This document shows, piece after piece, positions 19,115-33,689 of a stretch of 35,727 nucleotides of DNA (position 1 is the first letter of the stretch; the number at the start of each line of letters is the position of its first letter). The position numbers were made by a program, and so were the translations under genes. The DNA is from Thamnocephalis sphaerospora. Lineage: Eukaryota; Zoopagomycota; Zoopagomycetes; Zoopagales; Sigmoideomycetaceae. The notes under the pieces were generated by a model. That model was not told where the DNA came from, did no database searches, and saw only the letters and a list, made by a program, of their open reading frames with translations. The stretch is from positions 1 through 35,727 of the forward strand of contig KZ992523.1 of the NCBI GenBank assembly GCA_003614735.1. The letters run 5' to 3'.

Positions 19115-20156
19115 TTAATCCTGTCCGACAACAGGGTTAGGCGGATGTTCATCGACGGCCTACATTCGTACGCTCCACTTACCTGGCGGGTCTTGAGCGT
19201 ACGCGTGGTCACACTCTCCGGTGTGCTAAAACGCGCTGGTTAGCATAACGTGTACGCGCAGGCACAGCACCGCCAAATTCGCCTACATGATGTGCACTAC
19301 TGCGCCCCAGCCGCTGAGTGCATCACGGTCCACGGCGTTGATGAGCGCCTGCGATATCGTCTCGAATAGATCCTCCGGTTCCTAAAGATCATCACAATAG
19401 CACGTTAGCCGGATTCTTTAGCGACACGTCAGGCACATCTATCCAGCGCGCACGAACCAGATCCGGCTCCCAGAGCGACTCGCACATGCCAAACAGATTC
19501 GCCGACGATGTACCCGCCACCACAAAGTCCTTTGCAAAGTTGATGCAGCCGATCAGATCCATAGCGCAGATGAACGGCTGGTCGTTCTTGTCCAGACCGG
19601 CAATCACCGGCTCGGTAAAGTACGGTCCAAAGCTGTTTGCGCACGTCGGGGCACCGTTAGCCGCCAGCAAAGTTGGTATAGCACGCATTCTGTCCATGCT
19701 ACTTGCCGCTTCTCATACAACGTGGACGACACAAGATGGGCGAACGTCTGAGGCTGAATGATGCGCTCCTCGCTCATCCGATACATGTTCACCTTGTAGC
19801 GAAGCAGCTCCGACCTAGCAAGCGCGAGCCGTCTTAGCGCGCACCGACCGTGTGTCGATACCTCTGACCCGCCATGCACTTACACCGTCTGGACATCGGT
19901 AGCGAGTCCAGCGAGGCCGTAGTAAACACGGTCGGTGGCCGAGAACACCTTGGGGAACTCGGTAGACACCGTCAACGCCTGCATGCCGAGGCGCTTATCG
20001 GTCGCGATCGCGACGCAATTCTTGCCGACCATGGCAACTAGCGAGCCGCCGTTGTATTCCAGGATCGACTGCAGCGTGACAGAGCGAGTGAGCATGACGC
20101 TCAAACAGGCGCGCTAGCTCTGCTCTTGCATGACCGCATCGTCAGCAGCTCACCAT
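19115..20156 (-). CDS. PUP3: 20S proteasome subunit beta-3 (PSMB3/Pup3)
   Basis: Seven exons: 20156-20154 (ATG alone), 20068-19884, 19814-19707, 19632-19458, 19381-19287, 19225-19183, 19120-19115 (Asp plus stop). They sum to 204 residues, close to the usual 205. Blocks: [20 protein letters not shown] at the N-terminus, [58 protein letters not shown] and [10 protein letters not shown] at the end, all in PSMB3 order. Beta-3 is a non-catalytic subunit of the inner rings and lacks a propeptide with catalytic Thr, as here. Reading the unspliced frame from the ATG at 20104 instead would put a foreign 12-residue N-terminus on a very conserved protein. Intron 3 is GC-AG (CG|GCAAGT). Confidence 0.94.
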
Positions 20157-20415
20157 GGCGGCAGCGGCAACAACAGTAGCGGTGGTAGTAATCACACAGA
20201 CGGCAGGTACAGAGCGGCTGGCAGCACGCGTGGCAATGGAAAGAGAATAGCGTGCGGTAGAGGAGGAGGAGCAGCAGCAGCGGTGGCTTGATGAAGTGGA
20301 AGCAGGGCAGAGATGGTGGCAGCTGCACACGTCACCGTTATGGCGCAGACTAAGCGCACTTGTACACGTCGTTTATTGCCAGCGTGTATGCATGTATGCA
20401 GACCAACACCCACGA

Positions 20416-23009
<2,594 letters not shown>

Positions 23010-23142
23010 CCTGTATGCCTCCGCAGCCAAACCAATAAAGGCGCCCTGTGGCGAGGCGATAAAACTCGGCGATTCCCTTTGCGTCACCGTCACTTTCAAC
23101 GCAAACAACCGTCATCGCCACCATTCAATACCCGCCCGCATC

Positions 23143-26100
23143 ATGAGTGAGATTTCGCCGCTAAATCCACAGACGCTGCGCGGGTTGCAGGACAAGGTGT
23201 ACGAGAAGCGCAAGGCCGCAGCGCTGGAAGTCGAAAAGTGAGTCTAGCGCGTTTGCCAGGGTGCTCAGGCGCCGCAAACCCTACACGCGCCACCACAGAC
23301 GCTGACGTCTTACCAGGCTTGTGCGCGACTGGGCACAGGGCGGCGACTATGAGCGCATTCGCCAGGTCACGCACTGCCTTACGCACGACTATGCCTACTC
23401 GCTGCTGTCGAACGCGCGCAACGGCGGTGTTATTGGTCTTGCCGCCGTGGCCATTGGCCTCAGCACGGTAAGCAGGTGCTCTGTCAGACCGTCTTGGGCA
23501 TGCGACTGACGGTGGTGCTAGGATGTTGGCCGCTGCTTGGACGACCTGGTGCCGCCGGTGCTAGCCTGCTTTGCCGACCAGGATCCTCATGTGCGCTTCT
23601 GTGCTTGCGAATCCATGTACAATATTGCCAATGTGGCCAAGGCAGGCATCCTTCGCTTCTTCAACGAAGTGTTTGACGCACTCAGCAAGGTACAGACTCG
23701 CTTGATCGGCATAGCACCGTTTGATGGAATGCTTACCACTGCCCAGGGCAGCTGGCTGCGGACACGGACAAGCAGGTTCTCAAGGGAGCAGGCCATCTTG
23801 GCATGCTGATCAAGGATATTGTTGCAGAGCACACGTCCGTCAACATGCCGGCCGTGGACGAAGAGGAATGGAGCGCCGATGCTGCTGAGCAGTCATCCGC
23901 GCATGCACCGCAGCCGTTCACGCTGACCGCCTTTATTCCACTGCTTGCCGAGCGCATTCACACCTCTAACGAGCATACGCGGATGTTTCTCGTGCAGTGG
24001 CTTGCGGTGCTCAACTCGGTGCCGGATCTAGAGCTGGTGGTGTACCTGCCCGAGTTTCTTGATGGTCTGGTGCGCTTCCTCAGCGACCCAAGCCAGGAGC
24101 TTCGTGTGGCAACGGCCTCGCTTCTCGCCGACTTTCTCCAGGAGATCCGCGACATTGCCATTCTACGCAGCGATCAGCAGGTCGCAGAGCAGCAGGCACA
24201 GGGTTCTAATGCGGAAGCTACAGCTGGCACCACTGCACCGACGTATGGGGATGCCGCTGGGCGCAATGCTGAGCGCGACGATGCCACACAGACCGGGGCG
24301 TGGACACCCGGTCAAGGCATTGATATTGACTATACACGCATCATCGCTATTCTCCAGCCGCACCTAACATCAAAGGGTAAGACATGCACCGCGGACACAC
24401 TGATGCCGATGGTTCTCGGCGTGCACCACCAATCCGGCCACGACTTGCTAACCTTTGCTGGCGGATCAAGATGAGGAGATTCAGCTTACGGCCATTCGGT
24501 GGGTCAACGAGTTTATGCACATTGCTCAGACCGTGGTCGTGCCGTTTACTCCGGAGCTGGTCAAGGCCATTCTGCCCAGCCTATCGAGCCAGCGTGCAGA
24601 CATTAGGTAGCTACAATGGAGTAATGTTTACTTTGATCATCACGCTAACACCGTGAACGCTTGTTGATGTCAGGGACATTGCACACCGCGCCAACCGAAA
24701 TCTGTTCAAGCTCATCCAGCACACTGAAGTTCCCCAGCAAAAGGCATCAGGTCTGGCCGAATCTTCACGGGGAGTTAACTCTGACTCTCCAGCATCTGGA
24801 AGGTCATCGTCAGCAGGCGTATACAACACGCCTGGAGATGCTCGTACGGGTGACCAGCAGTCTCAGGGTGGAGTGCAGGACAACACCGCGTCTGTGGACA
24901 TTTCGATTGCAGATGGGAGCATGTTAGCTGGCGACGCGTCGGTGATCTCTGCTGAGACGAGTACGGTGCTGAGTAGGCTTGATGCATCGCAAGATCCGTT
25001 CGACTATCACGCCACTGTATCTGCGTTGACCCTCCAGTTTATCGACGAGCATGAAACGACGCGAGTGGAGAGCTTGGAGTGGCTTTTGATGCTGCAGCGC
25101 AAGGCACCACACAAGGTACGCTTATCTGATGTATTATTGAACAGGGTGCAGCACTGATACACGCTCACTGCATACTATGTGTAGATTTTAGCTACAGATG
25201 ACGGCATGTTTCCGGTGCTACTAAAGACGCTGTCTGACTCGTCAGAACGAGTGAGTGCAACGGCTACGTAATGGCAGACGTTCTATTGCCACGCCGCTAA
25301 TACGAAGCCATGTCGGTTTGCTTGAAATGCGCCAGGTGATCAGACGTGATCTGCAGCTGCTGGCCCAGTTTTCCGCATACTCCGACGACACATACTTTCG
25401 CGAGTTTATGGTTCATCTTCTTCGTCTTTTCAGCAGCGACCGCGTCATGCTGGAGAACCGCGGAAGCCTGATTATTCGTCAGCTGTGTCTGAGCCTGAAC
25501 CCGGAGCGTATCTACCGTGCATTTGCCGAGATTCTCGAGAAAGAAGAGGCAAGCACGACATCGTTGCTCTTTGCCGTATCGTGGATGGCGGTTGACCAAG
25601 CTGACATTGCACGTCGTGCGGTGCAAAACATTGTAGGACTTGGAGTTTGCTAGCATCATGGTCCAGAATCTCAACATTATTTTGATTACGTCGCCTGAGG
25701 CTGGAGAACTTCGTAAGCGTCTACGGCGCATGGAGGCCAAGGTTAGGCGTGTTGAGCTGGATACACTGGGTGCCGCTAATGCCACGCGTGCTCATTTGTA
25801 CACACAGGAAAACCAGTCGCTATTTGTCGCCCTGTATCGTTCATGGTGCCATAATGCCGTGGCAACATTCTCGCTGTGTCTACTCGCGCAGGCCTACGAA
25901 CATGCAGCCAACATGCTGCAGATATTGTGAGCAGCGTTGCCGACGCCATTCCATGCACGCTGTACTCACTACCGCATCACATGATGCTGGTCATTTGCGT
26001 GACGATATAGTGCGGAACTGGAGATTAGTGTCAACTTTCTCATACAGCTTGATAAGCTGGTGCAGCTACTGGAGTCCCCGGTCTTTACATGTGCGCGCTA

Positions 26101-26780
26101 CGCGCAGACCATGTCACCGCAGGCCGCCGCTAACCGCTGCCAAACATTCTGCTAGATCTCCGACTCCAGCTGCTCGAGCCAGATCGCCACCCTTATCTGT
26201 TCAAGTGTCTCTACGGTATTCTGATGCTGCTTCCGCAAAGTAGCGCGTTTGCTACGCTACGCAACCGACTCAACAGTGTGGGTGCATTCAACGGCTCGTC
26301 CGCCTCCAACAAGAGGTACGTTTGTGTTGGATAGTTGCGCAACCTCATCACTCGCTCACTGTGACGCAATCCAGCTCGGCCGATGTGCTGAAACGACAGA
26401 AGCCTGCCGGTGAAAGCACGCTGCGATTCGGCGATCTACTTGTTCATTTCCGCACAGTCCAGCTGCGCCACGAAGAAACACTGCATCACGGTAGGGTTCA
26501 TGATTTTGTCAGTACACATTACTGTGAAGGCTAACGCGCTAGCACAACAGCCGCCTTTGGCACTTCGACCGGAAAGCAGGTGGCCACGCCAGGACGACGC
26601 CGCACACGCGCACCATCTGGATCGATGACGACGCGATCGATTCCCTCGTCTACCGGCGAGCACGACCGCACGCGCCACACCACCTCCACGAGCGCACTCG
26701 GCAGCTCAAGGGGCTCGAGTACAGGCGCGCCCAGCGGCACACGCCAGGCCCGCCGCATCGGCACTACATCTCGGCGCTAG
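23143..26780 (+). CDS. VAC14: Vac14, scaffold of the Fab1/PIKfyve PI(3,5)P2 complex
   Basis: Fourteen exons from 23143 to 26780 give 901 residues with every junction in frame. The N-terminus ([20 protein letters not shown], then [14 protein letters not shown]) and HEAT-type repeats ([47 protein letters not shown]) are characteristic of Vac14, as is the C-terminal Fab1-binding region ([58 protein letters not shown]). Vac14 oligomerises and holds the Fab1 kinase and Fig4 phosphatase on the vacuole. A low-complexity insert (about residues 340-400) and a Ser/Thr/Arg-rich tail ([20 protein letters not shown] onward) are not conserved. Intron 8 (25549-25636) is GC-AG (GAG|GCAAGC). The final exon is chosen over a shorter spliced alternative on composition. 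Confidence 0.93.
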
Positions 26781-26960
26781 CACCTTCCGCATGGGCCGTC
26801 CACGCTGAGGATGGCTGACACTACAAGAGCTTGAGTAAATCGTGTATCACGGGAATGCAGCCACATTCGTTGTTATTGTTGTCGTAATTACGCACGCCAT
26901 CGCACACCAACGTCCACGTTCGCCTGCTCTGTTGCCGCTCGCGCCACGCACCGCTGCAGC

Positions 26961-29949
26961 ATGGATGGGAAGGTGTGCAAGCTGTTGACGCACGGCGAGG
27001 ACTTTTCGCGGCAGGAAGTAGTGGTCAATGCCGACCTGCTTCCCGGGCTACAACCGGGGCAGTTGCTTGAAGTGTGTCCGGCAAGAGGCGACCGCCAACG
27101 CTTCGCCTTTACACGACTAGGAGGCAAGCGGCGCTTCTTTGACAAAAAGATAACCGTCGTGTATGAGACGCCCGACCCGGAGGCAGTGCGGAAGCAGCCG
27201 CAGCTGCAGGTGAGCGAAATGTCGACGTCTCTACACACGTCCTGGCAAAGTAATGACGAGCATAGCTGCTGTGGCGCAACAGATATCGCTAAGCAATCAG
27301 ATTGCATCGACGTTTGGGCTGGTGAAATGGTCTGACGTGCTTGTTCGGCCGGTAGGCGAGCTACGGCGGATACTGCGCCGCCAGCGCCTAACCGTTCACA
27401 TTGATGCCTTTACAGGTGGAGCCCGACGCAGCCACTGCTGATTTTGTGCTGCTGACCTTTCGTGACCAGTATCTTGGCCGAAGCGACATGTGGCGGCTGA
27501 AGCTAAGCATGCTAGGAAAGTCTGCGTACATAGGCCAGCGCATCCTATTTGCCGGCTGTATTCGTGCCAGCATCAAAGATGTCTATGTGAACGGTCGACC
27601 GGTATGCATGCACAAGCGAACAGCCAGCTGCGCTGTTGCTCTCTGCTAATGTCTTTACCACACAGACTACCAGTGGCCTAGTCAGCGAAAGCACTCGCGT
27701 AATCTTTCGCTCAGAGTCTGCAAAGTTCTTTATTCTGCTTCAGATGAGCAAGGAGATGTGGGATTTTGACGACGACGGCCTGCTTTTCTACGAAAAGGCA
27801 ACGCAGCGGTTTCTGCCCGAGCTTTTTCGGCGCTGGAGCGACATTGGAACAAACCATGTTGTGTGTATTGTTCTCTTCACGCGTGTTCACTACGACTTTG
27901 AGAAGCCGGATTTTACCCTGTGTCCAGGCCATGCCAACCTCTGGTATAAGGACTATTACAAGGTCATGGTCGACTGGGAAACGTGTCGTGACTGGACCTC
28001 GGTGCTCCTTGCGCTTAAGCGAGAGCAAGTGGAGTTTAAGCGAAACGTGTTGGAGTACCGGCAAGGGCAGTACACCACCATCGCAGGCAAAATTTCGACT
28101 GCACGCGATGGCAATATTCTTGAAGCAATCAATCTTGCGCAAAACACCTTTGATCGACACTACGTGGACCGGGACTTGTTGCGTACGGGACTGGGAATGG
28201 TGGTGATCACACCAAGCTCAGGCTACTTTGAGGTGGAAAAGAAGCTACTGCGGCTGACAGCAGAGCGCATGTTCGACAACGGCATCGCCCTGGATCTAGT
28301 CTGCCTAGGTCAGGTGCCGCTGCATGCAACACCGCTGTTCATGTTCCGGTCCAAGGAGAAGCTGGCCGGGCTGGAGGTCGAATATTCGTCTGAAAGCAAG
28401 GCACGCTTCGGCCACACTGCAACACGCTCGCCCTATACACCTGGCTCTGGCGTGTCGGGACAGCCGATCGCTGATCCACTGCATCACGACGAGCCTAGCT
28501 CGGGCGAGCGTGAGCGCGAGTATTACGCGTGGCCGCACTGGATTGTTATCAGCTTTTTCGAACGTCGCTGCCACGGCTGGCCATCGGCTCGTCACCAGCT
28601 AACCAACCACAAGCACACCTTTCTGCCCATTTGCCAAATGCCCAGCGCGCAATCGCTCAATCTGCTTTCCGACGATGTCATGCTATCACAGCCTGCTTTT
28701 CTAGACCACGATGGCCGATCTTCTGCTGCGCCTGGCAATTGGTTTGCAGCATCCGACTATGATCGGTACGATGATAATGTCTTCAAGACTTCTCCACGCA
28801 TACTGCTGTTTCCAGCTCCAGCACTGCGCAGCAGTCGATCTCGCACAAAGGATGTGCTGCCGCAAAACTCTCATCCACGCTTTCGTCAAGAGACGCTGCC
28901 GGATCGACGGCCGCCGATTGGTGGTGCCGAGGCGCGACCCATGAGTCCGCTTTCACGGAGCGCGCCACGCATAGGCTGGAACGAGCTCACGCGACCGCGT
29001 CGGCCTTCTAGCCCGCAAGCATATCTTCGCGGCGAACTTGGCGCACACCGGCGCACCTCCACAGATGACGATCTGTACCGAGTAAGCATAGAGAGCGCCG
29101 ACGACCCAGAAGGTAAGCGACGTCAAATCACTGCTAGCACGCCAGCACGGCTACTAATGCAACACACCGTACCTGTGATGTGCACATTGTCTACCAGACG
29201 TTACCGAAGAAGATACAGCATATGCTGGCTCCAGCACGGTACAGCCAATTCAGATCCGCTCCGAAATGGGCGGTGACCGTCATAAGCGCTCGGCCCGGCA
29301 CAGCTCCTCGCCTGGGCAAAGTTTCAGCGGTTCACCATGCTTTTCACGCTCCTCCGATGCGCCGGCCCTCACGGGAAGACCATCTCCGGGGCGACCATTA
29401 TCCCAACTCGTCAAACAGACGCTGCTCAATCCATCTCGCGCGCTGCACGGTAGTGCTCGCCAGAATGGTCATCTTCGCCGCTGGGAACACATCTATCCGG
29501 TTACCCGCCCACTAGCATTAGGGATGGACTGGAACTCGCTGTGCTGTCCTGCGTGCCTACCAATCGGCACAGACGTGTTTCCGTCGACAACAGAGTTGGC
29601 CGAGCAGTATCAAGAGCATGTCTACACAGTGTCGCCAAACGATGAGCTGCTTGAGATTTCAAGGCCCAGTGATGCCGTACAGTTTACCGAAACGTTGCTG
29701 AAAGAACTGATTGCTCAACGACTCTCCCAAGGGTTCCAGCTGATAGACGCCTGTGCGATGAACAATCTTCGCCGATCGTCCAGCACGCTCCTTACTGTAA
29801 GCATTGGTGAAGCCATGGGCAGCACGTTTGCCGATGCGTCCTCTGGCCAGGAGACACGCGCCGCGCCAATCACCCTGCGGCGACCTCACTATGACAATAT
29901 TGGACGCACCAGTGTAAACTTGCAACAGCAACAACAGCAACAGCAACAA

Positions 29950-29986
<37 letters not shown>

Positions 29987-31875
29987 CTTCCACAATCCAA
30001 TCCGCCGCTACATATCTGTTTTCCTCCACACCGCACTATCTCAGCATGGGACATCATGTACACCGGCTGGTCTACGATCCTGTGAACCGCAATGTGGAGG
30101 TGAAGCGTTACGTTCGAAAGCTTGCGTACACTTTGGATCCCATCGAGTATCAGTTTTCGGTGTGGCCAAAGGCGCGTGATGGCTTCGAGCCTAAGCGAGT
30201 CCGGTTTAACTATCCGCATGTTGCCTTTTACAATTGGAACTATCTCGACCACTTGGTGGCCGGATACCAGGACGAGATGACTGAAGCGCTGCGATTTTGG
30301 CGTACGCGCTTCATTCTCATTCCAATGGAGAAGGTAGCGGCTGGAGCTGGCAGTGCAAACTCGACCGATGACAACCTCAACGATGAAGAGCTCCGTCTCA
30401 ATGGCTTTACTCGCTTCCTAGAGCAGTTTGAGCGCGTCCGCTGGACACCGCCGCATGAAGCGCCCGCAGAGAAGCGCTCGCGGAGGCAGCCCATCAACAA
30501 CCTGGGCATCATCCTGACTACATTCAGCAATGCGTCGTTTTTGGCCAACGAGGCGCGGATGCGGCAGATTGCAACGGAAACGCCATTTGGACGACGGCCA
30601 TCGGTGATCAGCGTTGACCGGCTTACGAAGGAGGCGAAGCTACCGGTAATTGCCACGGCCATGAAAGACCCGACCACTGGTGTACGCATGCGCGATCACT
30701 GGTGGCATCTGCGTCTCTTCCAAAGCGTGTTTCTTGGCAACGAGCTCGTCGACTGGCTGGTGCGCATGTTCGAAGACATTGAGTCGCGTGCGGACGCGCT
30801 CGAGTTTGGCAATCGGCTAAAGGATCAGGGACTGTTTGATCACTGCACCCATCGACATCGACTGCTCGATGGCCACTACTTTTACCAGCTTCGGCAGGAG
30901 TTTGGTCCGCCCGCCAGTCCTCGCGGCTGGTTCCAGCGGGCGATGCGCATTCTGCCGACGGAGGCCGGCGCTGCGCTGTCGCTGGAAACCCTTGCGAGCA
31001 TTCCGGAAGCTCGGGCCTCGCGACCGCCTAGCCCGACACAGCCGAGACGTATTGAGCTTTCGCGGCGCATGGTGATTGATCTAGACCTGCAGAAACGCAG
31101 CGATCGCCAGGAAACGGCCATTCTTCACTACGACGTGCTGCACAACCCACGCAGCTGCTACCACTTTCAGCTCAACTGGCTTGGTTGCACGGCACACTTG
31201 ATTGAGGACTTGCTACAGTCCTGGAATCGGGTGGCAGAGAAATGCAGTCTGCGTCTCGTCGAGGCGCCGGTAGAGCAGGAACGCCCCGAAGCGGACGATA
31301 ACCCATTCCAATCGCCTGTGGAGATTACACTTGTAGTGGCACCACCATCCGCCGGGGAGCTCAAGGAGAAGTTGCCGTCGTCGGTGAACGTTCCTGAGAC
31401 CTTTTTCCAGACACAGCTGGTCAAAAAGTTTGGCTTTGTGTTGGATGTGGACGTCAACCTCACTCCTCCCGAAGGAGTCGAGGTGGTGTACTCGTATCAT
31501 TACCGACCATACCGCTATGCACAGTATGTGCACTCGTCGGGCGTGGCCTTTGTACAGATCTGCGAGCCAAGCCGCGGATTCCTCTGGGTAAACAATCGCC
31601 TGTACACATCGCACGCAGGCCAACTGCATTCTGCTTCAGGCCGCTCGCTAAGTGCGCCGCCGCAGCCACCACCCAATCCGGACCAGCTGCGACGAGAACT
31701 AGTAGAGTTTTGCCAGGATGAAGAAAAATTGCGGGCGTTTTGGCAGAGCACCTCGGACACACTGCTAGCAACATCGGGTGCCGACAACTTTGTAACGGAA
31801 GGTCCGGAGTGTGTACAGGCGCCGGACATTCTTGATTCACACGAAGCGGTTTTGAGTCGCGCGGCGAGTAAATAG
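26961..31875 (+). CDS. IML1: Iml1/DEPDC5, SEACIT (GATOR1) subunit
   Basis: Five exons (26961-27209, 27283-27351, 27416-27601, 27666-29112, 29198-31875) give 1,542 residues. The N-terminal domain (LVVNPADL-like VVVNADLLPGLQPGQLLEV, then ISLSNQIASTFGLVKW, FRDQYLGRSDMWRLKLSML) leads into the SABA region (FDDDGLLFYEKATQRFLPEL, WYKDYYKVMVDWE, GLGMVVITPSSGYFEV, PHWIVISFF). A DEP domain follows (HWWHLRLFQSVFLGNELVDW, LEFGNRLKDQGLFDH), then the C-terminal domain (QLVKKFGFVLDVDVNLTPPE). Iml1 with Npr2 and Npr3 is the GAP complex that turns off Gtr/Rag GTPases and so TORC1 on nitrogen starvation. Two insertions are lineage-specific: a Ser/Arg/Pro-rich linker around residues 450-700 and a run of 20 glutamines (29923-29982). 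Only four introns, all near the front half. Confidence 0.95.
29923..29982 (+). repeat. CAA/CAG repeat encoding 20 glutamines in IML1
   Basis: Twenty consecutive CAA/CAG codons; the first ten mix CAA and CAG and the last ten are pure CAG. The tract lies in a low-complexity linker upstream of the conserved YLSMGHHVHRLVYDPVN segment, so length changes would probably be tolerated. Confidence 0.97.
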
Positions 31876-32771
31876 CAGCCTCGTCTGTTAGTAAGCCATC
31901 ACGCGTATGCTGTCCACACAGTGTATATTGTCGACAGAATTGTATACATGCAATGCCGTTTACTTATTGTGTGGGACTCTGCAGCAGCCCATTCACCTTT
32001 GTGGCGGTAATACTAACACTGGCCTTTACGCAGCGACCGGGCAAGCAAACGCGTATTTGTTTATCGCACGCTAACACCAATGGCTAGAGCCAACGGGGAA
32101 TAAAGCAGCCAGCAGCACCACGCATGTCGGTAGCCTATGCAGAGCGAGCGGCCAAGCTACCAATAGCTTCGTTCCCGGGCAATTGGGCCAATGCCGCGCA
32201 GCACTGCAGCCGGAAATGGTTAATGCTGCCAACTGTGAGCTACGCCGCTGCGTGATTGTAGCGTTCACTTCTCAGTTCTGCCGTGCCTACCATGTCGCTC
32301 TGACCGCTTCTGGATGTCCACTATCCGCCATTAACGCTGCTCCGCCATTCGTTCGATCATTTCCATTACTGGCTAATTTTCCTTATTTGCACCACCTCCG
32401 GCACAAGATCCCACGACTTGCCTTCCGCCCTCCTATTCCGTGTGCAGGCAACATCAAGCGAGCGCATATGGCACTGTCCAGTTCCTCCCAATGCTAGCGA
32501 TGCTGCATAAAGCAACGGTCGGCTTTACTCAACATAGGTAGCTGGCCACATCATCTCTATCTGCCACCTCCGTGTCCTCATCTCTAACTATTTCGCCTCG
32601 TTTTACCGCGTCAACGGTCTGCCGCTGTGCGTCTACCAGACAACTTTATCAGCGATACATACGGGCTTTGCAGAATACCGCCAATTGGTTGACCGCCTGT
32701 GTATTGTGCATCGTTACCACCACTGCCAAAGTCGCGCAGGCAATTGGTATACTAGCATACAGATTTATATT
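31876..32771. other. Intergenic stretch between IML1 and the LPMO-like gene
   Basis: About 900 bp with no supported gene on either strand. Short frames exist but are rich in Ser/Arg/Cys and lack recognisable motifs. It should contain the IML1 3' end and the promoter of the LPMO-like gene; an AATAAAG element at 32099-32105 could be a polyadenylation signal for a plus-strand transcript. No tRNA was seen. Confidence 0.45.
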
Positions 32772-33584
32772 ATGTTTGCTACCATCACATCATCTTTGAC
32801 AGCCATCGCTGTTGCTGCAGTGCTGGCACTTGCAGCTATTCCCGCGCATGCCCACTCCTGGCTCGAGTGCACCGATTTTCGTGACGGCCAATGTCACGGA
32901 TGGCAGCGTGGCTGGGATGAGCTTCATCAAGACTTGCTGATGACGCACCGTATCATCAACCAAAATAACGACCCTGCGTGCTTTCCTGGCCGGCAGGATC
33001 AGCCCAACTACGCTGCCAGCTTCCCTATGGCGCGCGCACATCCAGGCCAAACCCTTGTGTTTACTTACATGGAGCGCAGCCATGTCGTTAGTGGCACACC
33101 AGAACCCAAGCCGGGAAACTACTCAGTGCACTGGTCGTCCCCTGTCGATCAGGATACGATCCATACGCGCTCCGATCTGTCCAGCACCAATCGCCTCGGC
33201 AACAGCATTGCCTTTGACGATGGCGGCTGCTCGGACCTTGGTACCGAGCCAGGCCGTGTAAAGCGACCGTGCTGGGGCCGTCTCACCGTGCCAGCCGATG
33301 CCGCCCCTGGTCGCCACCAGGTGGTCTGGTGGTGGAAGTACGCGCTAAGTAACGACTATGAGGAGTTTACATCTTGTTTTGACGTGCAGGTGCTGCGTGA
33401 CGACGAAGAGCCTGGCAATGCGCTTCCGCCAAACGAGGCCGCACGGTGGATTGGAAATACACCGCGCTTCAATCCTGGCTATGGCAACGTGTGGTATGAC
33501 TACGCTAAGGACTACAGCTACACCGATGAGTTTCGTCAGCAGGTTGCCGCTGGTACAGTAGCGCCACAACAGCGTATTAACTAA
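32772..33584 (+). CDS. Secreted lytic polysaccharide monooxygenase-like (histidine-brace) protein
   Basis: A single uninterrupted exon encodes 270 residues. Residues 1-27 are a signal peptide (hydrophobic AVAAVLALAAIPAHA), and cleavage after AHA leaves His28 as the first mature residue, followed by SWLEC. An N-terminal His is the first ligand of the copper histidine brace in LPMOs. His104 in YMERSHVV is a plausible second ligand, similar in setting to ARHSTT of bacterial AA10 enzymes. EEFTSCFDVQV near residue 200 matches the LPMO strand in which Phe/Tyr lies five residues before Asp/Gln as the axial residue (F199, D204). Cys33, 41, 70, 153, 167 and 202 could form disulfides. I cannot assign an AA family. 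Substrate is unknown; chitin, cellulose or host glycans are all possible. It is the only clearly intronless multi-hundred-residue gene here. Confidence 0.72.
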   Translation: MFATITSSLTAIAVAAVLALAAIPAHAHSWLECTDFRDGQCHGWQRGWDELHQDLLMTHRIINQNNDPACFPGRQDQPNYAASFPMARAHPGQTLVFTYMERSHVVSGTPEPKPGNYSVHWSSPVDQDTIHTRSDLSSTNRLGNSIAFDDGGCSDLGTEPGRVKRPCWGRLTVPADAAPGRHQVVWWWKYALSNDYEEFTSCFDVQVLRDDEEPGNALPPNEAARWIGNTPRFNPGYGNVWYDYAKDYSYTDEFRQQVAAGTVAPQQRIN

Positions 33585-33689
33585 ATGGTTGTACCGTACT
33601 ATGTCGCCGGCGCAGCTTTACTGCATAGTAAAAATGATTTTTTCAACCGCCCATATTCTCGTCTGACGCAGCACCACCACTGCTTTATC

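Noticed and set aside
28550-28615. Possible extra intron in IML1 after PHWIVISFF
   Set aside because: A GTCGCT...CTAACCAACCACAAG pair is present, but removing it (50 nt) breaks the frame; reading through keeps the conserved FLPICQM block in frame.
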